Made by a program: the position numbers and the translations under genes. 64,000 nucleotides of DNA from Toxonevra muliebris (lineage: Eukaryota > Arthropoda > Insecta > Diptera > Pallopteridae): assembly GCA_963691655.1 (NCBI GenBank), contig OY829330.1, forward strand, positions 4,822,800 through 4,886,799, given 5' to 3'. Positions 1 through 9,699 of this stretch are shown in pieces (position 1 is the stretch's first letter; each line of letters starts with the position of its first letter). The notes under the pieces are model-generated. The model made no database searches. It had not been told where the DNA came from and saw only the letters and a list, made by a program, of their open reading frames with translations.

Positions 1-120
1 CTTATAGTTAGGTCTTAAAAGTTAACTAGAAGTGTGCTATTTTAGTAGTCGACTTCCAAACTGCTTACAGGATAACTCAACGTTCCTCTTATGTGTTATA
101 TACGTGTACTACGTCAAAAA
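1..120 (+). repeat. Partial copy of dispersed repeat family R1
   Basis: This stretch resembles 37859-37916 in the same orientation: both contain a GTCGACTTC segment followed by a tract reading TGTGTTATATACG and then CTACGTC. A further copy in the opposite orientation lies at about 23700-23915. The copy is cut by the window edge. No coding capacity is visible. The type of element is unknown. Confidence 0.5.
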
Positions 121-549
121 GTATAGAAAAAGTAATATGGGATATAATTCGTTAAATATGGAAAGTAATGCTTCAACTGGAGTAAATTAGCCACTCGTCT
201 CGTTTATATAAACACAGAATAAGAGATTACTTTCAATAAATGTTTTCTAATAATTTTAAAATAAACAAATAAAGTTCCGTAGGCCGTATTAAAGAAAATT
301 AAAAAAAAAATTTTGTATAGTCTTAGTCAACAATTTTACTTTAAAATTTCATTATTACTTTTTTTAAATTATGACTTAATTTTTTATCGATTTTGGCCGC
401 ACTCTGTGCGACGTACTCTCAATCCACTCAATTAGTACCGATGTCAGCATTCTGTAGTCTGGTGTAGCTGAGCTTAAATCGGATACTAAAGAAATAAAAA
501 AAATTATGCAAACCGCATTAAAAACTTTTACAAAGAGATGAAATAAGAT

Positions 550-1557
550 ATGTCGAATGCCAAAATTAGTGAAGTCATGCCGCAGCTAACGTCTGAAATC
601 AAAGCTTCAAAAGAGAATAATGAAGAAAAAGAGATACGCATCGCTGCTATGGAGCAAAAAATTAATAATCTGGAGTAGCAAGTGCTCGAAGCTAATGTTG
701 AAATTAGAAATGTACCCAAAAAAGATGGTAAAAATATCAAACGCACTGTCCAGACTCTTGCGCGATCGGCAAATGTACAAATTAGCGATAACAGCATAAT
801 TGATGCATACCTAACGCTCGTATCTTTTTTCGGACCAAAAACTGTATATTTCTTCCAAAAATGTTTAAAAAACTGTAAATCGATTTGAAAAAAACTGTAT
901 ATTTCGCGGTATGAATTTTTTCCAATGAAAATTAACAAGGGAAGCAATTTATCCATCATCTAAATCGTCTTCGTTCTCCATTTTCATATCTCCTTCTGTA
1001 GTTAAATAGAATTTGTGCTTGCAAGAAATTTGACAAAGCTATGAGGTATTTATAGAAATGAACGCATGCATATTTCAAATTACATTTGACGATAAGAATC
1101 GCCTTCAATGTTTCCACTTCTTTCAAAAGTATACTCGCAACGAGTTGCAATTGTTCTCTCAGACGTTTTACATTGCGATTGATAAATTTGAATTTCCTAG
1201 CGTTCAAAAATTTTATATTTTTTTCTTAGTATAAACGCGGTATTTTGGTAAAAAAGGCGGTATGCGGTTTTGGAGTTGAAAAAACTGTATACTACCGCGA
1301 AAAACTGTATAGATACGAGCGTTATGCATGCCGCACAAAACAAAAACAAGGTGAATAATTGTCAAATTCTTGTCGATAAGCATAAAGCAAGAGTTGACAC
1401 AAAACACTCGTCGGATGAAACTCACCACGAAAGCTCTAGCAGAAGAAACGCAAAACGAAGAAGAAAATGTAAACAAAACAAACATATATATATTAATGAC
1501 CAGCTGACACCCACGGACCGACGTCTGCTAAAATTTCACTGCATTTATAGCCGCCAT
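550..1557 (+). pseudogene. FP-like ORF1 of a non-LTR element, interrupted
   Basis: An open frame from ATG 550 encodes a charged, coiled-coil-like start, then a segment with VEIRNVPKKDGKN and ISDNSIIDAY. This resembles the FP (baculovirus FP25K-like) domain found in many insect retroelement ORF1 proteins. An in-frame TAG at 676-678 breaks it. At 811 it is cut by an inserted element. After 1324 it resumes with RTKQKQGE, followed by frameshifts and the typical FP end IYINDQLTPTDRRLLKF, and it stops at the LINE insertion at 1558. Removing the first insert and one target-site copy rejoins DAY to RTKQKQ in frame. The domain assignment is from remembered family patterns. Confidence 0.55.
812..1324. 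mobile_element. Non-autonomous hAT-like element with 8-bp target duplication
   Basis: The element starts TAACGCTCGTATCT and ends with its reverse complement. It is flanked by TGCATACC (804-811) and TGCATGCC (1325-1332), an 8-bp duplication with one mismatch. The interior carries repeated AAAAACTGTATA motifs near both ends and no transposase. The 8-bp duplication suggests the hAT superfamily. It interrupts the FP-like ORF1. Confidence 0.6.
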
Positions 1558-2251
1558 CAAAGCTTGTTCTCGACTGCCGATCTTCACTCAACATTTTGTC
1601 GAGTCACTGTCAGGTCCACCTATATTGGGTGCCTGGACATATGAATATTTCAGGTAACTGCAATGCCGACGAGTTAGCAAAACAGGGCTCGCAACTTACA
1701 GATATATCACCTACCTGCACCATTGGTGTCCCTCTTACGTCTATTAAATTAGCCATTAAGCCTTGAGGAAGCAAAAAGATCCTGGGTAGCGGAGCATACC
1801 TGTGGTATTACCAGGCTAACATGGACCACTATGGACAATAAACGTACTAGACAGCTACTCAACCTAAGCAGAAGCTCCATCAGCATAACGACTTCGGTGC
1901 TCACGGGACACTGCATAATGGGGAGACATGCTGCAAGACTTGGACTGCCATTCAATGACTTCTGTCGGGGTTGCGGCTCTGAGGAGGAGGAAGAAACAGT
2001 CCTTCATTTCATGTGCGAATGCCCATCCCTGGCCAGGAGGAGACTAAAACTCCTGGGTTCACCTTTCTTCACTAGTCTGTCCGAGCTATCATCCATAAAT
2101 ATTAAGGACATAGCCAGATTCATTATGGAATCCTCATGGTTCTCCACTCCGTAAATGGGGGAGTCGCGCCGTACTGTGGTATCACAATGAGCCTAATTTG
2201 TGCTTAAGTGTGCTTTCAAGCAGAAGGCTGCCACTCCAACCTAACCTAACC
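1558..2251 (+). mobile_element. 5'-truncated LINE copy: RNase H end, zinc-knuckle tail and 3' UTR
   Basis: The copy is bounded by a perfect 12-bp target-site duplication, TATAGCCGCCAT, at 1546-1557 and 2252-2263. It encodes the C-terminal part of an RNase H domain (WVPGHMNISGNCNADELAKQG, about 1627-1690) and then, after a stop near 1764, a C-terminal region with the Cys/His pattern CRGCGSEEEEETVLHFMCECP (about 1957-2025). The 3' untranslated part ends CCACTCCAACCTAACCTAACC with no poly(A). An RNase H and Cys/His tail of this sort is seen in I/R1/LOA-type LINEs; the exact clade is not settled. The 3' tail is shared with SINEs in this window. Confidence 0.8.
1831..2154 (+). pseudogene. LINE C-terminal Cys/His region, 107 codons
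   Basis: This is the 3' end of the ORF2 protein of the truncated LINE. The frame shows TGHCIMGRHAARLGL, then CRGC, a run of glutamates, VLHFMCECPSLARRRLKLLG, and it ends shortly before the 3' untranslated tail. This is the usual layout after RNase H in insect LINEs of the I/R1/LOA group. The copy cannot be functional, because the RT and endonuclease are absent. Confidence 0.7.
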
Positions 2252-2270
2252 TATAGCCGCCATAGATAAA

Positions 2271-3748
2271 ACTGTGTGACAGTGATCTTGCACTTTTATG
2301 GAGACCTAACACAAATTGTAGGTCCAGTTATGCTAAGAAAAATGGTATGGCGGAAATTTCCCATACACCCCCAAAATCTCGTTTTATGGTCAAAAAACCG
2401 TTTTTGGGTAGGTTCATGTAAAAATCGCTCATAACTTTGCTAATTTTCATCCGATTTACAATTTTTGTTCAAAAGTTGAAAACTGACGAGACTGCAGTTG
2501 AAAGTAGTTGCGATTTTTGATTTTTTAATAATTTTTTCGGCTTGGACGATGCTTTTACGATATTATCCGATCTTGGAGATTTTTTGCGGCAAAACACTTT
2601 CAAAGTAAATTTAATGCCGTGTTGAATGATTTTTTTTTTAATGAAATTGGGTGAAAATTGACGGAGTTGTGTGAATTTTAAGATTTTAAGAACATTTTAT
2701 TATTTATAATCATTCAGTACAGTGCACAGTGCTCTTTGATTCAAAAACGTTTGCCTCCTTCATTTCAACGACTAGCAGTAATCAGCAAGCATGGTGATGG
2801 AGCTCTTGTCTTGGAAACGTTTTTCAATGATTCCTATTTTCTGGTGGAGTCATTCACCTTATGGCGGTGTTCTTATTGAACCTTTACTAACAAAAGAAAG
2901 TGGTTTCCCGACCCGCTTCATTATTCAAAGTTTCAGTGCTCAGTTTAAAATTGTGATATGCTATTATTTGCCAAAATATGTAATTTCATCACCATATATA
3001 CAATGGGTCCAAGATATAGTTTTAAAAATTTCGCGTATATGAGAGGTGGGTGTGGTAATAATCCAATCTATCCCATTTTTGCAATTATATATGACAATAA
3101 AAATGTTTATAAGTACACCAAATTTCATGATATCTATAATATGTACCAATTTATACCCTTTTCGCGGTTTTATTTGTATGGGAGGTAGGCGTGGTAATAG
3201 TCCGATCGTTATAATTTTTCACACAGTGATTATAATGACCTCATGAGCCAACAAACCAAATTTCAGAATTTTGGACGGCTAAAAACGGATTTGACCCCAT
3301 AGTGCACTGAATGATTATAAATAATAAAATCGTAAAATTCACACAACTCCGTCAATTTTCATCCAATTTCATTCAAAAAAAGGTCATTCGATACGGCATT
3401 AAATTTACTTAATATCGTAAAAACATCGTTCAAGCCGAAAAAATGATTAAGAAATGAAAAATCGCAAATACTTTCAACTGCAGTCTCGTCAGTTTTCAAT
3501 TCATGAAAATAAACAATACATAGTCGGAAAGAACTATTTTTCCCCTTTCAAACTAAGAACAAAAATTAGCAAAGTTATGAGCGATTTTTACATGAACCTA
3601 CCCAAAAACAGTTTTTTGACCATAAAACGAGATTTTGGGGGTGTATGGGAAATTTCCGCCATACCATTTTTCTTAGCATAATTAGACCTACAATTTGTGC
3701 TAGGTCTCCATATAAGTGCCTGCATTTTTTTTTTTTTTGTCACACAGT
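2271..3748. mobile_element. Foldback element with inverted arms of about 450 bp
   Basis: The left arm (about 2271-2725) and right arm (about 3300-3748) are inverted copies of each other. Both begin ACTGTGTGACA and share the tract around GGAGACCTAACACAAATTG, a block reading CCCATACACCCCCAAAATC, and a block near TTCAACTGCAGTCTCGTC. The centre (2726-3299) is unique and holds no gene I recognise. Open frames in the arms and centre look accidental. No clear target-site duplication was seen. It lies in the old non-LTR element, 7 bp after the LINE's target duplication. Confidence 0.75.
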
Positions 3749-3774
3749 GTAATTTAATAAATTTAGTACACATA

Positions 3775-4182
3775 ATTGTTCTAGTAGAAATTAATATAAA
3801 AAACGAAGAAAACACTTTGTTCTCTATTGAAGGTTACTATTCCGAATTTATCAACAGAGAAAACGGCCGAGGAGATGGTATAGCGGTCCATTGCTTGTGA
3901 ATTAATACATGAAAACACAATTTCCTTTGAATCATTACAAATTAAAATGCAACTAAACACAAAATATTTTACATTAATTGCTGCATATCGCCCGCCGTCG
4001 TTAAACGCTGTAGCCTTTACAGAAGAACATCGGAATGCAGCAAACTCTAAAAGAAAGCACAACAGTAGATAAGACGGCTAGCACCAACATAGATCACCTA
4101 TTCGTGAAAAGTACTGAGAGCGAAGTAAATGCAGCAATAGTTAAGTTAAGCATATTAGATCATTACTCTATAATGTGCGGAC
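3775..4182 (+). pseudogene. Apurinic-type endonuclease fragment of the non-LTR element
   Basis: The frame gives IIVLVEINIKNEEN, then YYSEFINRENGRGDGIAVHC, and after a frameshift LIAAYRPPS, then IDHLFVKSTES and LDHYSIMCG. These match, in order, the LTE-W, GGVAVYI-like, AYRPPS, DHIFV and SDHY motifs of insect LINE endonucleases. At least two frameshifts and a stop are present, and the first motifs are missing because the foldback element abuts it. It is cut at 4182 by a hAT element. The exact clade is not resolved. Confidence 0.65.
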
Positions 4183-5326
4183 CAGCGTTGCCAGAATGAC
4201 GATTTTAACGTCATTTTGACGATTTTTTGACCTAATGACGATTTGACGATTTTTGTTGAAAAGTTACGATTTTTTAGATCAACAACAACTGCATAAAAAC
4301 TTTTTTGTTTTAAAATATCTTCTGGCATTTTTATACACAAAATGTCTTTTAACACACCAAAAAAAAACTTAAGCCCCAAAAATCTTCTCAATAGTGGACA
4401 GGTTTAAATTTATGTTTACCCTACTAAAAAGCTGCATAGAAAGCTGTTGAAATAGCAACTACTTATATTATAAAGAACGAAAGTGTGGTTCTGACTATTT
4501 TTTAAACTCAATACTACTGAGTGATAGTATGATGTGACAAAAGTAAGTTTCCAAAAACTTAAATATTAACAATTTTAGTGAATTGGTTTTCAATAGCGAA
4601 AATAAGATTTCTACACCGATCTAGACTAAGTTTATTTACCAATTGTCTTTATTCCTCGATACTGTGTGCTCTAAAACGATCAAGCTTAATATGCTTTTGC
4701 ATTACCATTTGATGACAAGTCAAGGCTTGGTGATGATCATTAAAAAAACTTTCTTCATCATTATGAACACATTTCAATACACATTCCATCTACTATAAGA
4801 TAATGTAAACATTACCTATTAAGCTTTTCTCGTCAGGAACTGGTACAACTTTTGAAGGAATAAAGACTAGATATATCAGTGTTGAACTTAATTTCCAGTG
4901 ATACAATTTTGATTATGCTTTCCATGCACAAATATTTAAAGACCAGAGAATTTAACTCGTGATGTTAATAATATTGATTTCAGAGACAAAGCAACATTTT
5001 TGGAAGGAAAATATATTTACGTTGGCATTTATGCTAAAGAAAAATTAATAAGGGCCTTCATTAAAACGTGCAATGCCTTGTAAACTTGTCAAAATTTATA
5101 TAAAATTTGACAGTGTGCTTCAAAAGAAGTCAATTCACTACAAAGTTTAATGTCACATCTTAAAAATTTGGGGGACGAAAACTAATTTCACCAATTAGAT
5201 GTTGAATTCAGGGAGCAACGACATGTAGATTTTGGAGTTTTTCTCTGATGTCGATTTTTTGTGTGAAAATGACGATTTTTTCTTACAATTTTGACGATTT
5301 TTGAAGTGAAGTTTCTGGCAACACTG
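4183..5326. mobile_element. Non-autonomous hAT element, 1144 bp
   Basis: The termini are CAGCGTTGCCAGAA and the inverse of CAGTGTTGCCAGAA. The perfect 8-bp target duplication GTGCGGAC is at 4175-4182 and 5327-5334. The CAG-type terminal repeat and 8-bp duplication are the hAT hallmark. Near both ends the element is rich in TGACGATTTTTT-type repeats on both strands. No transposase remains visible; the interior is AT-rich with no supported reading frame. Confidence 0.85.
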
Positions 5327-5334
5327 GTGCGGAC

Positions 5335-5790
5335 TATCATTTAAATCCAACAATAACAATAATGAGAGTATGGGTACGAATGTTCAACTCGCCATTGATA
5401 ACAATAGGGCGAATGCACTGATTTTCGGCATAACCTGGAGCAATACCTTAAATATAACGGACGCTGAAGATTTATATAAAACGATACAAGATACGTTTGC
5501 AAATATATATGGTCAATCGCAAGTACCAAAAAAGAACTGTAAAAAAAGAATGTCTAACCCATGAATAAACAAGTATTTAATGAATGTAAACAACGTGATG
5601 ATCTTTATAAAAAGTGGCGATTAAAACGCAAAGATGAACAAAGACAGAAAAATTATAAGATATTTAAAAATAGCGTAAACACAAAACTAGAAAATGGAAA
5701 AAATAACAAATTTTATGAAAATCGAAAAGACATTAAAGAGACTTGACAAACAATAAACGAGGTAATAGGTCGAAAATCCAAAATTGAAGG
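5335..5790 (+). pseudogene. Endonuclease-RT linker of the old non-LTR element
   Basis: After the hAT insertion the frame continues with VQLAIDNNRANALIFGIT, then DAEDLYKTIQDTFANIYG and KKRMSNP, an in-frame TGA where a Trp is expected, and INKQVFNECKQRDDLYKKW. The last part is the usual lysine-rich stretch between endonuclease and RT (PW-x-K-xL...RD-LYKKW). It continues to TINEVIGRKSKI near 5790 and then similarity ends before the RT core. Truncated and non-functional. Confidence 0.6.
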
Positions 5791-5799
5791 AGTTGTTTG

Positions 5800-6540
5800 A
5801 TTTTAATGAAAATTTACATATATAGTAATTTTGGGTCACTAAGCTCAAAAACGAAACGCAAATAACAAGCAAATTAAATTTTTCAATCGCAAAATTTTTT
5901 ACTTCATTGGCTTGTGTTTTTTAATTTCATTTGTTTGTGTTTCGTTTAGTTCACAAGAAGTTTCACTTCTGCCTTGTGTTCGTTAATACACAACCAATTT
6001 TTTTTTTTGGAATTAATGCTAGACCAAAAATTGCAACTCTGTATCGGTAATGTCAATGACAATTGTAGCGAACTCTTTTTGTGTGCGACATCTTCATGTA
6101 ATTCCTTGGACATTTGCGCCATCTCTATGTGAAATGTATAACTGTCATAAACTTTAAGATGGCGACGCTACACATTGTTCTTTCTGCCATAGGCATATTT
6201 GTGTGTGTGTAATTAATATGTTATATTGAATTAAAACTATTTATGAATCGTTTATTATATAGTTTGCTCGTGAATTCAGTTACGGAATATTGATATTTAG
6301 CCCCTCATGCACATTGCTCGACAAAATTATGTCGCATTGCAAACTTACGCTCGACGTCACATCCGGTTGGTTTTACTCTAGGACAAGAGAAAAGAAGTTT
6401 CACTTCAAAAAAAAAAAAAACAATGAAGATTAAAAAACTAAAACAAACATTTCTTCGTTCTTCTTAAAACCGGGTATAAAAAAATTAGATGTTATTTGTG
6501 GTATTTTTGGACTAGCTCAATCGAAGGGACACAATCGGAG
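5800..6540. other. No gene seen; AT-rich with dispersed-motif copies
   Basis: No supported reading frame. It contains two copies of the near-palindrome AGAAGTTTCACTTC (5956-5969 and 6393-6406), which also occurs at 23901-23914 and, reversed, at 37699-37711. A short poly(A) follows the second copy. Confidence 0.4.
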
Positions 6541-6543
6541 TCA

Positions 6544-7571
6544 TCATTTTGTTTTTAGCATTTCCTGACCAACCATTACTGCATTAACAGTTGCAGTAAT
6601 GGTATATTCTAGTATTTCATCCATAATCGGGATAGGGTATTTGTCATCAACAGTAATGTTGTTTAACTTTCGATAGTCGACCACTATTCTCCACTTCGTG
6701 CTACCTGAGGCATCTTGTTTTTTTGGAACGACCCAAATTGGTGCAGAATATGGAGCGCTGCTATGACAAATGATATTCTGGTCTAGCATTTCTTTAATTT
6801 GTCTATCCACTTCCGTTTTATGGATTTCCGGGTATCGATACGACTTAACGTAAATTGGGTCTTCATGAATTGTTTTAATTTGATGTTTTACATTGTGTGC
6901 GAAAGATAATTTTTCTTCAGCGCTATAAAACAAATTTGTATATTTATTAAAAAACCCTTTCAGTTTACTTGATTCTTCTTGGTTTAAATGATTAAGTCTA
7001 AAACAGCTTTCATTTTTATTTTCATTATTATTTAACTCTGTGGGTAAAATTTATTGCAATTATTTGAATTAACACTTGTGTGGTTGTTATTGAGAAATGC
7101 ATGAATTTTTCCTTTTAAAATAATAACATTATCATTGAAATCGATAACAGCATTAAGCTGATGGAGTATATCATACCCCCATAGCCCATCATAATTATTT
7201 GAAAAGTTATAAACATAGAATTTGAGTTTGTTTTTGTTATTGGAATCAAAAACTTCCTGAATTTTATTTAGAGAAATTTCTCCTGTCGTTGTCAATAAGG
7301 TAAGTGGTTTCACTTTAACTGTGCTTTTGTTAACATATTAGGCCTAATTATACTGACGGACGAACCCGTATCAACTTTTAGTTAAATTGTGGGTAATCTT
7401 CCGAGGCTTCGAATAGAAAATTTGTCGGTTCCTGTTCCATTGGTATAGGGGCACCGGAAAATTATTTTGACCGTTCGGGTTGAAGCTTTTAGAGTAATTT
7501 GTTTGATTTAAAAGAGGTCTATTTCCTTGGTAGTTATCAGAATATAAAAACAATGGATGTGTGCAAGGCAC
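6544..7571 (-). pseudogene. Gypsy-type LTR retrotransposon fragment: protease and N-terminal RT
   Basis: On the minus strand the order is: a Gag-end-like asparagine-rich stretch (7571-7385); a retropepsin with active site VDTGSSVSIIRPNM (about 7375-7320) and flap-side YDGLWGYDILHQLNAVIDF (about 7200-7140); a spacer with stops; and the N-terminal RT (6933-6603) with SYRYPEIHKTEVDRQIKEML, SAPYSAPIWVVPKK and KWRIVVDYRKLNNIT. This layout fits the Gypsy group around 17.6/297. The RT breaks off after PIPIMDEIL. Stops and frame changes separate the parts. No LTR, integrase or env was found next to it. Confidence 0.8.
6573..6602. repeat. Perfect 10-bp inverted repeat at the RT breakpoint
   Basis: CCATTACTGC and GCAGTAATGG flank a 10-base spacer. 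It sits where the Gypsy RT similarity ends, so it may mark a rearrangement junction or a small inserted palindrome. Confidence 0.5.
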
Positions 7572-7731
7572 GCAAGATATTTGATATGTAAACAGTTAAG
7601 CCAACTGAATGCCATATACATAAGCTCACATATGTATAGCCATATATAGGGATTTGATGTAAATAATTCAAACTAAAACAATTCTCTTATAAACTTAAAA
7701 ATTTATTAGATATCATTATCTTTTATATATA

Positions 7732-8972
7732 AGGAGTAAGATCGAAAAAATCGTAACAAAAATAAAATTCAATAATTTTTAAACGGTTGATCTTAGAGTT
7801 TTGATTGTTTTTTTATTTAATTGATAATATTTTACAAATTACAGAAAAATATAACTTTTATAGTTCTAACCAATATTTATGAACTCGTGGACCTTTTTTG
7901 GTAAGCCTTCCATAAGAGATTTGATAGCTGTTTCAGACACCTTTTTGGAACAGTTTTCCCATCTCCTTTTAAAATCTTCGATATTTTGGGACACCTTTTT
8001 TGTGCTCTTTAAGTTCTTTTCACAAGATCCTAATATCTCCACTGATCTTAGCTCCGGACAATTTGGAGGATTGGCTTCTCTTGGTACAAAAACTATGTTA
8101 TTAATTTGGTACCACTCCAGAGCTTTCTTGCCGTAGTGACATGATGCCGAATCAGGCCAAAAATATGTGGACACATTGTGCTCTCTTATGAAAGGAAGAA
8201 GTATTTTTTTCAAACATTCTTTGATGTATATTTCGGTATTTATAGAGCCCACTAAAACAAATGACTTGCTTCTTTTGCCGCAACTGCATATAGCTTGCCA
8301 TACCAGGAATTGTTTAGGAAATTTTGTCTGCTTTTGGATTCTAAATTGTTCTTCGACATTTCCTCGAGCATCAGCAACATAAAAATTTTGACCCGGAAAC
8401 TGAGTAAAATCTGCCAGTATGAATATTTTTGTATGAAATTCGATTTTAATTTCCTAGCCCTACTTTTGGCGTCTAAATTTTTTGCAGCATTCCTGTCTGG
8501 AACTTTTTGGACTTTGTATGTTTTCAAACCTCAAAGCCTGAGTACTGGGCTAATCGGGCAGCTTTTCTACCAGATGTGTTTGGAGATCTTTTCAATATGC
8601 TTTCTATTTTCTTGGCTTTCCCAATATCATGTGGTCCTTGTTTCCTTCCCGAACCAGGTTTCCTATCGATGGTCAAATTCTCCTGAAACTGTTTAATAAC
8701 ATTGGAAACAGTTTGCGGCAGACCTTCAATTCTTTGGTCAATTTTTTGTAGGACCAATTTGGATTTTTTTGAAAATTTTTAATAAATTTAAGACGTACTT
8801 CTTTTTCTTCACTCATTTTGATCAAACTCACAATAAATCAACATGTTTGTCATTAAAAATAACAACTGACACATTTTTAAAAGATAATTAGATCAAAGAA
8901 ATTTTTGAATTTTACACCCAAAGAAAAAGTAATAGGTAAAACGTGTGTTAAGATTTTTTCAATCTTACTCCT
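7732..8972 (-). mobile_element. Mariner/Tc1 element, DD37E type, decayed, 1241 bp
   Basis: The terminal inverted repeats begin AGGAGTAAGATYGAAAAA and extend about 27 bp with two mismatches. TA dinucleotides flank both ends (7730-7731 and 8973-8974). The length is normal for the Tc1/mariner superfamily. The enclosed transposase gene is on the minus strand and frameshifted, so the copy is dead but structurally whole. Confidence 0.85.
7866..8816 (-). pseudogene. DD37E mariner-type transposase pseudogene
   Basis: The likely start is ATG at 8816-8814 (MSEEKEVRLKFIKNFQKNP). A helix-turn-helix region follows in another frame (LPQTVSNVIKQFQENLTI, RKPGSGRK). The middle part is spread over frames and includes RVKIF/FPGQNFYVADARGN and LVWQAICSCG. 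The C-terminal catalytic part reads YFWPDSASCHYGKKALEW and later ANPPNCPELRSVE. Counting from the Asp of WPDSASCH to the Glu of PELRSVE gives 37 intervening residues, so the signature is D(37)E. At least three frameshifts are present. The function would be cut-and-paste transposition into TA sites. Confidence 0.75.
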
Positions 8973-8974
8973 TA

Positions 8975-9699
8975 ATAACCCAATTCACCATAAATTGCAA
9001 ATGGTCTTGCATCATTGCAAATACAAATTTTTATTCCATATTGCAAATATTTGTTGTTGTTGGGATGCACCAAATCGTGAATAGGGCTGATATGTTGTAG
9101 TTGCATTATTTTTCTTTTACTCAATACATCGGGCACTATATGCAAGCATATACGCAGCTGCAATTGCATCTTTTTTCCGCGCTTTAAGTTTTTCTTCCTG
9201 TGGATTTGAAATTTTTTTAGAAAAATGTGAAAATTTTACATAACGTTGCCTGAAAATTGAATTTTTGCTATTTACATAGATAAAAAAGTGTTGCCTTTCT
9301 AAGATTAATGTACAAAGCAAAATATTTTTAATACCGTGGGTTTGCTATCATTATCACTACATTTTGTTTATTGAAACCTAGAATCTTTATCACTTATCAT
9401 TTTTTATTGTTTTTATATTTTAAAGAATATTTAATTTTAATGCAATCTAACTAACCGAATGCAAAACCTATCAAACGCCTGTGTTTGCTACGACGACTTC
9501 TCTGCTTGTATGGTATAGTCGATCTCCACCCGTTTAACACCAACAGATAATTCTGCCACGAATAAATGTACACACACATTTTATTTTCGTATGTATGTTC
9601 TTCAAAATAATTATAATTCTCAAATAGAAAATTCTGCCAATCCATCCTCAACAATAAATGTTGAGCGCGATGTTTTCAGCTTAAAAAAAAGGCATTATA
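8975..9699. other. No supported gene between two mariner elements
   Basis: AT-rich. Minus-strand frames at 9320-9117 include KARKKDAIAAAYMLAYSARC, which looks faintly protein-like, but nothing was recognised and stops are frequent. A TA at 9698-9699 is the left target site of the next mariner. Confidence 0.3.

Larger units (their letters stand above)
441..5790 (+). mobile_element. Old non-LTR retrotransposon broken by four nested insertions
   Basis: Pieces of one plus-strand element can be followed in order: an FP-like ORF1 (550-811 and 1325-1557), an apurinic-type endonuclease (about 3775-4182) and the endonuclease-to-RT linker (5335-5775). The intervals are filled by a hAT-like element at 812-1324, a truncated LINE at 1558-2251, a foldback element at 2271-3748 and a hAT element at 4183-5326. 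Three of the four insertions carry visible target-site duplications. The RT domain is missing, because similarity stops near 5790. Joining the pieces into one element is inference from order, strand and domain content. A gap at the ORF1-to-endonuclease junction shows that some sequence has been lost there. Confidence 0.6.

Noticed and set aside
1270..1644. 124-codon open frame on the plus strand
   Set aside because: It joins the end of an inserted element, one frame of the FP-like ORF1 and the start of a LINE; only part of it reflects real coding.
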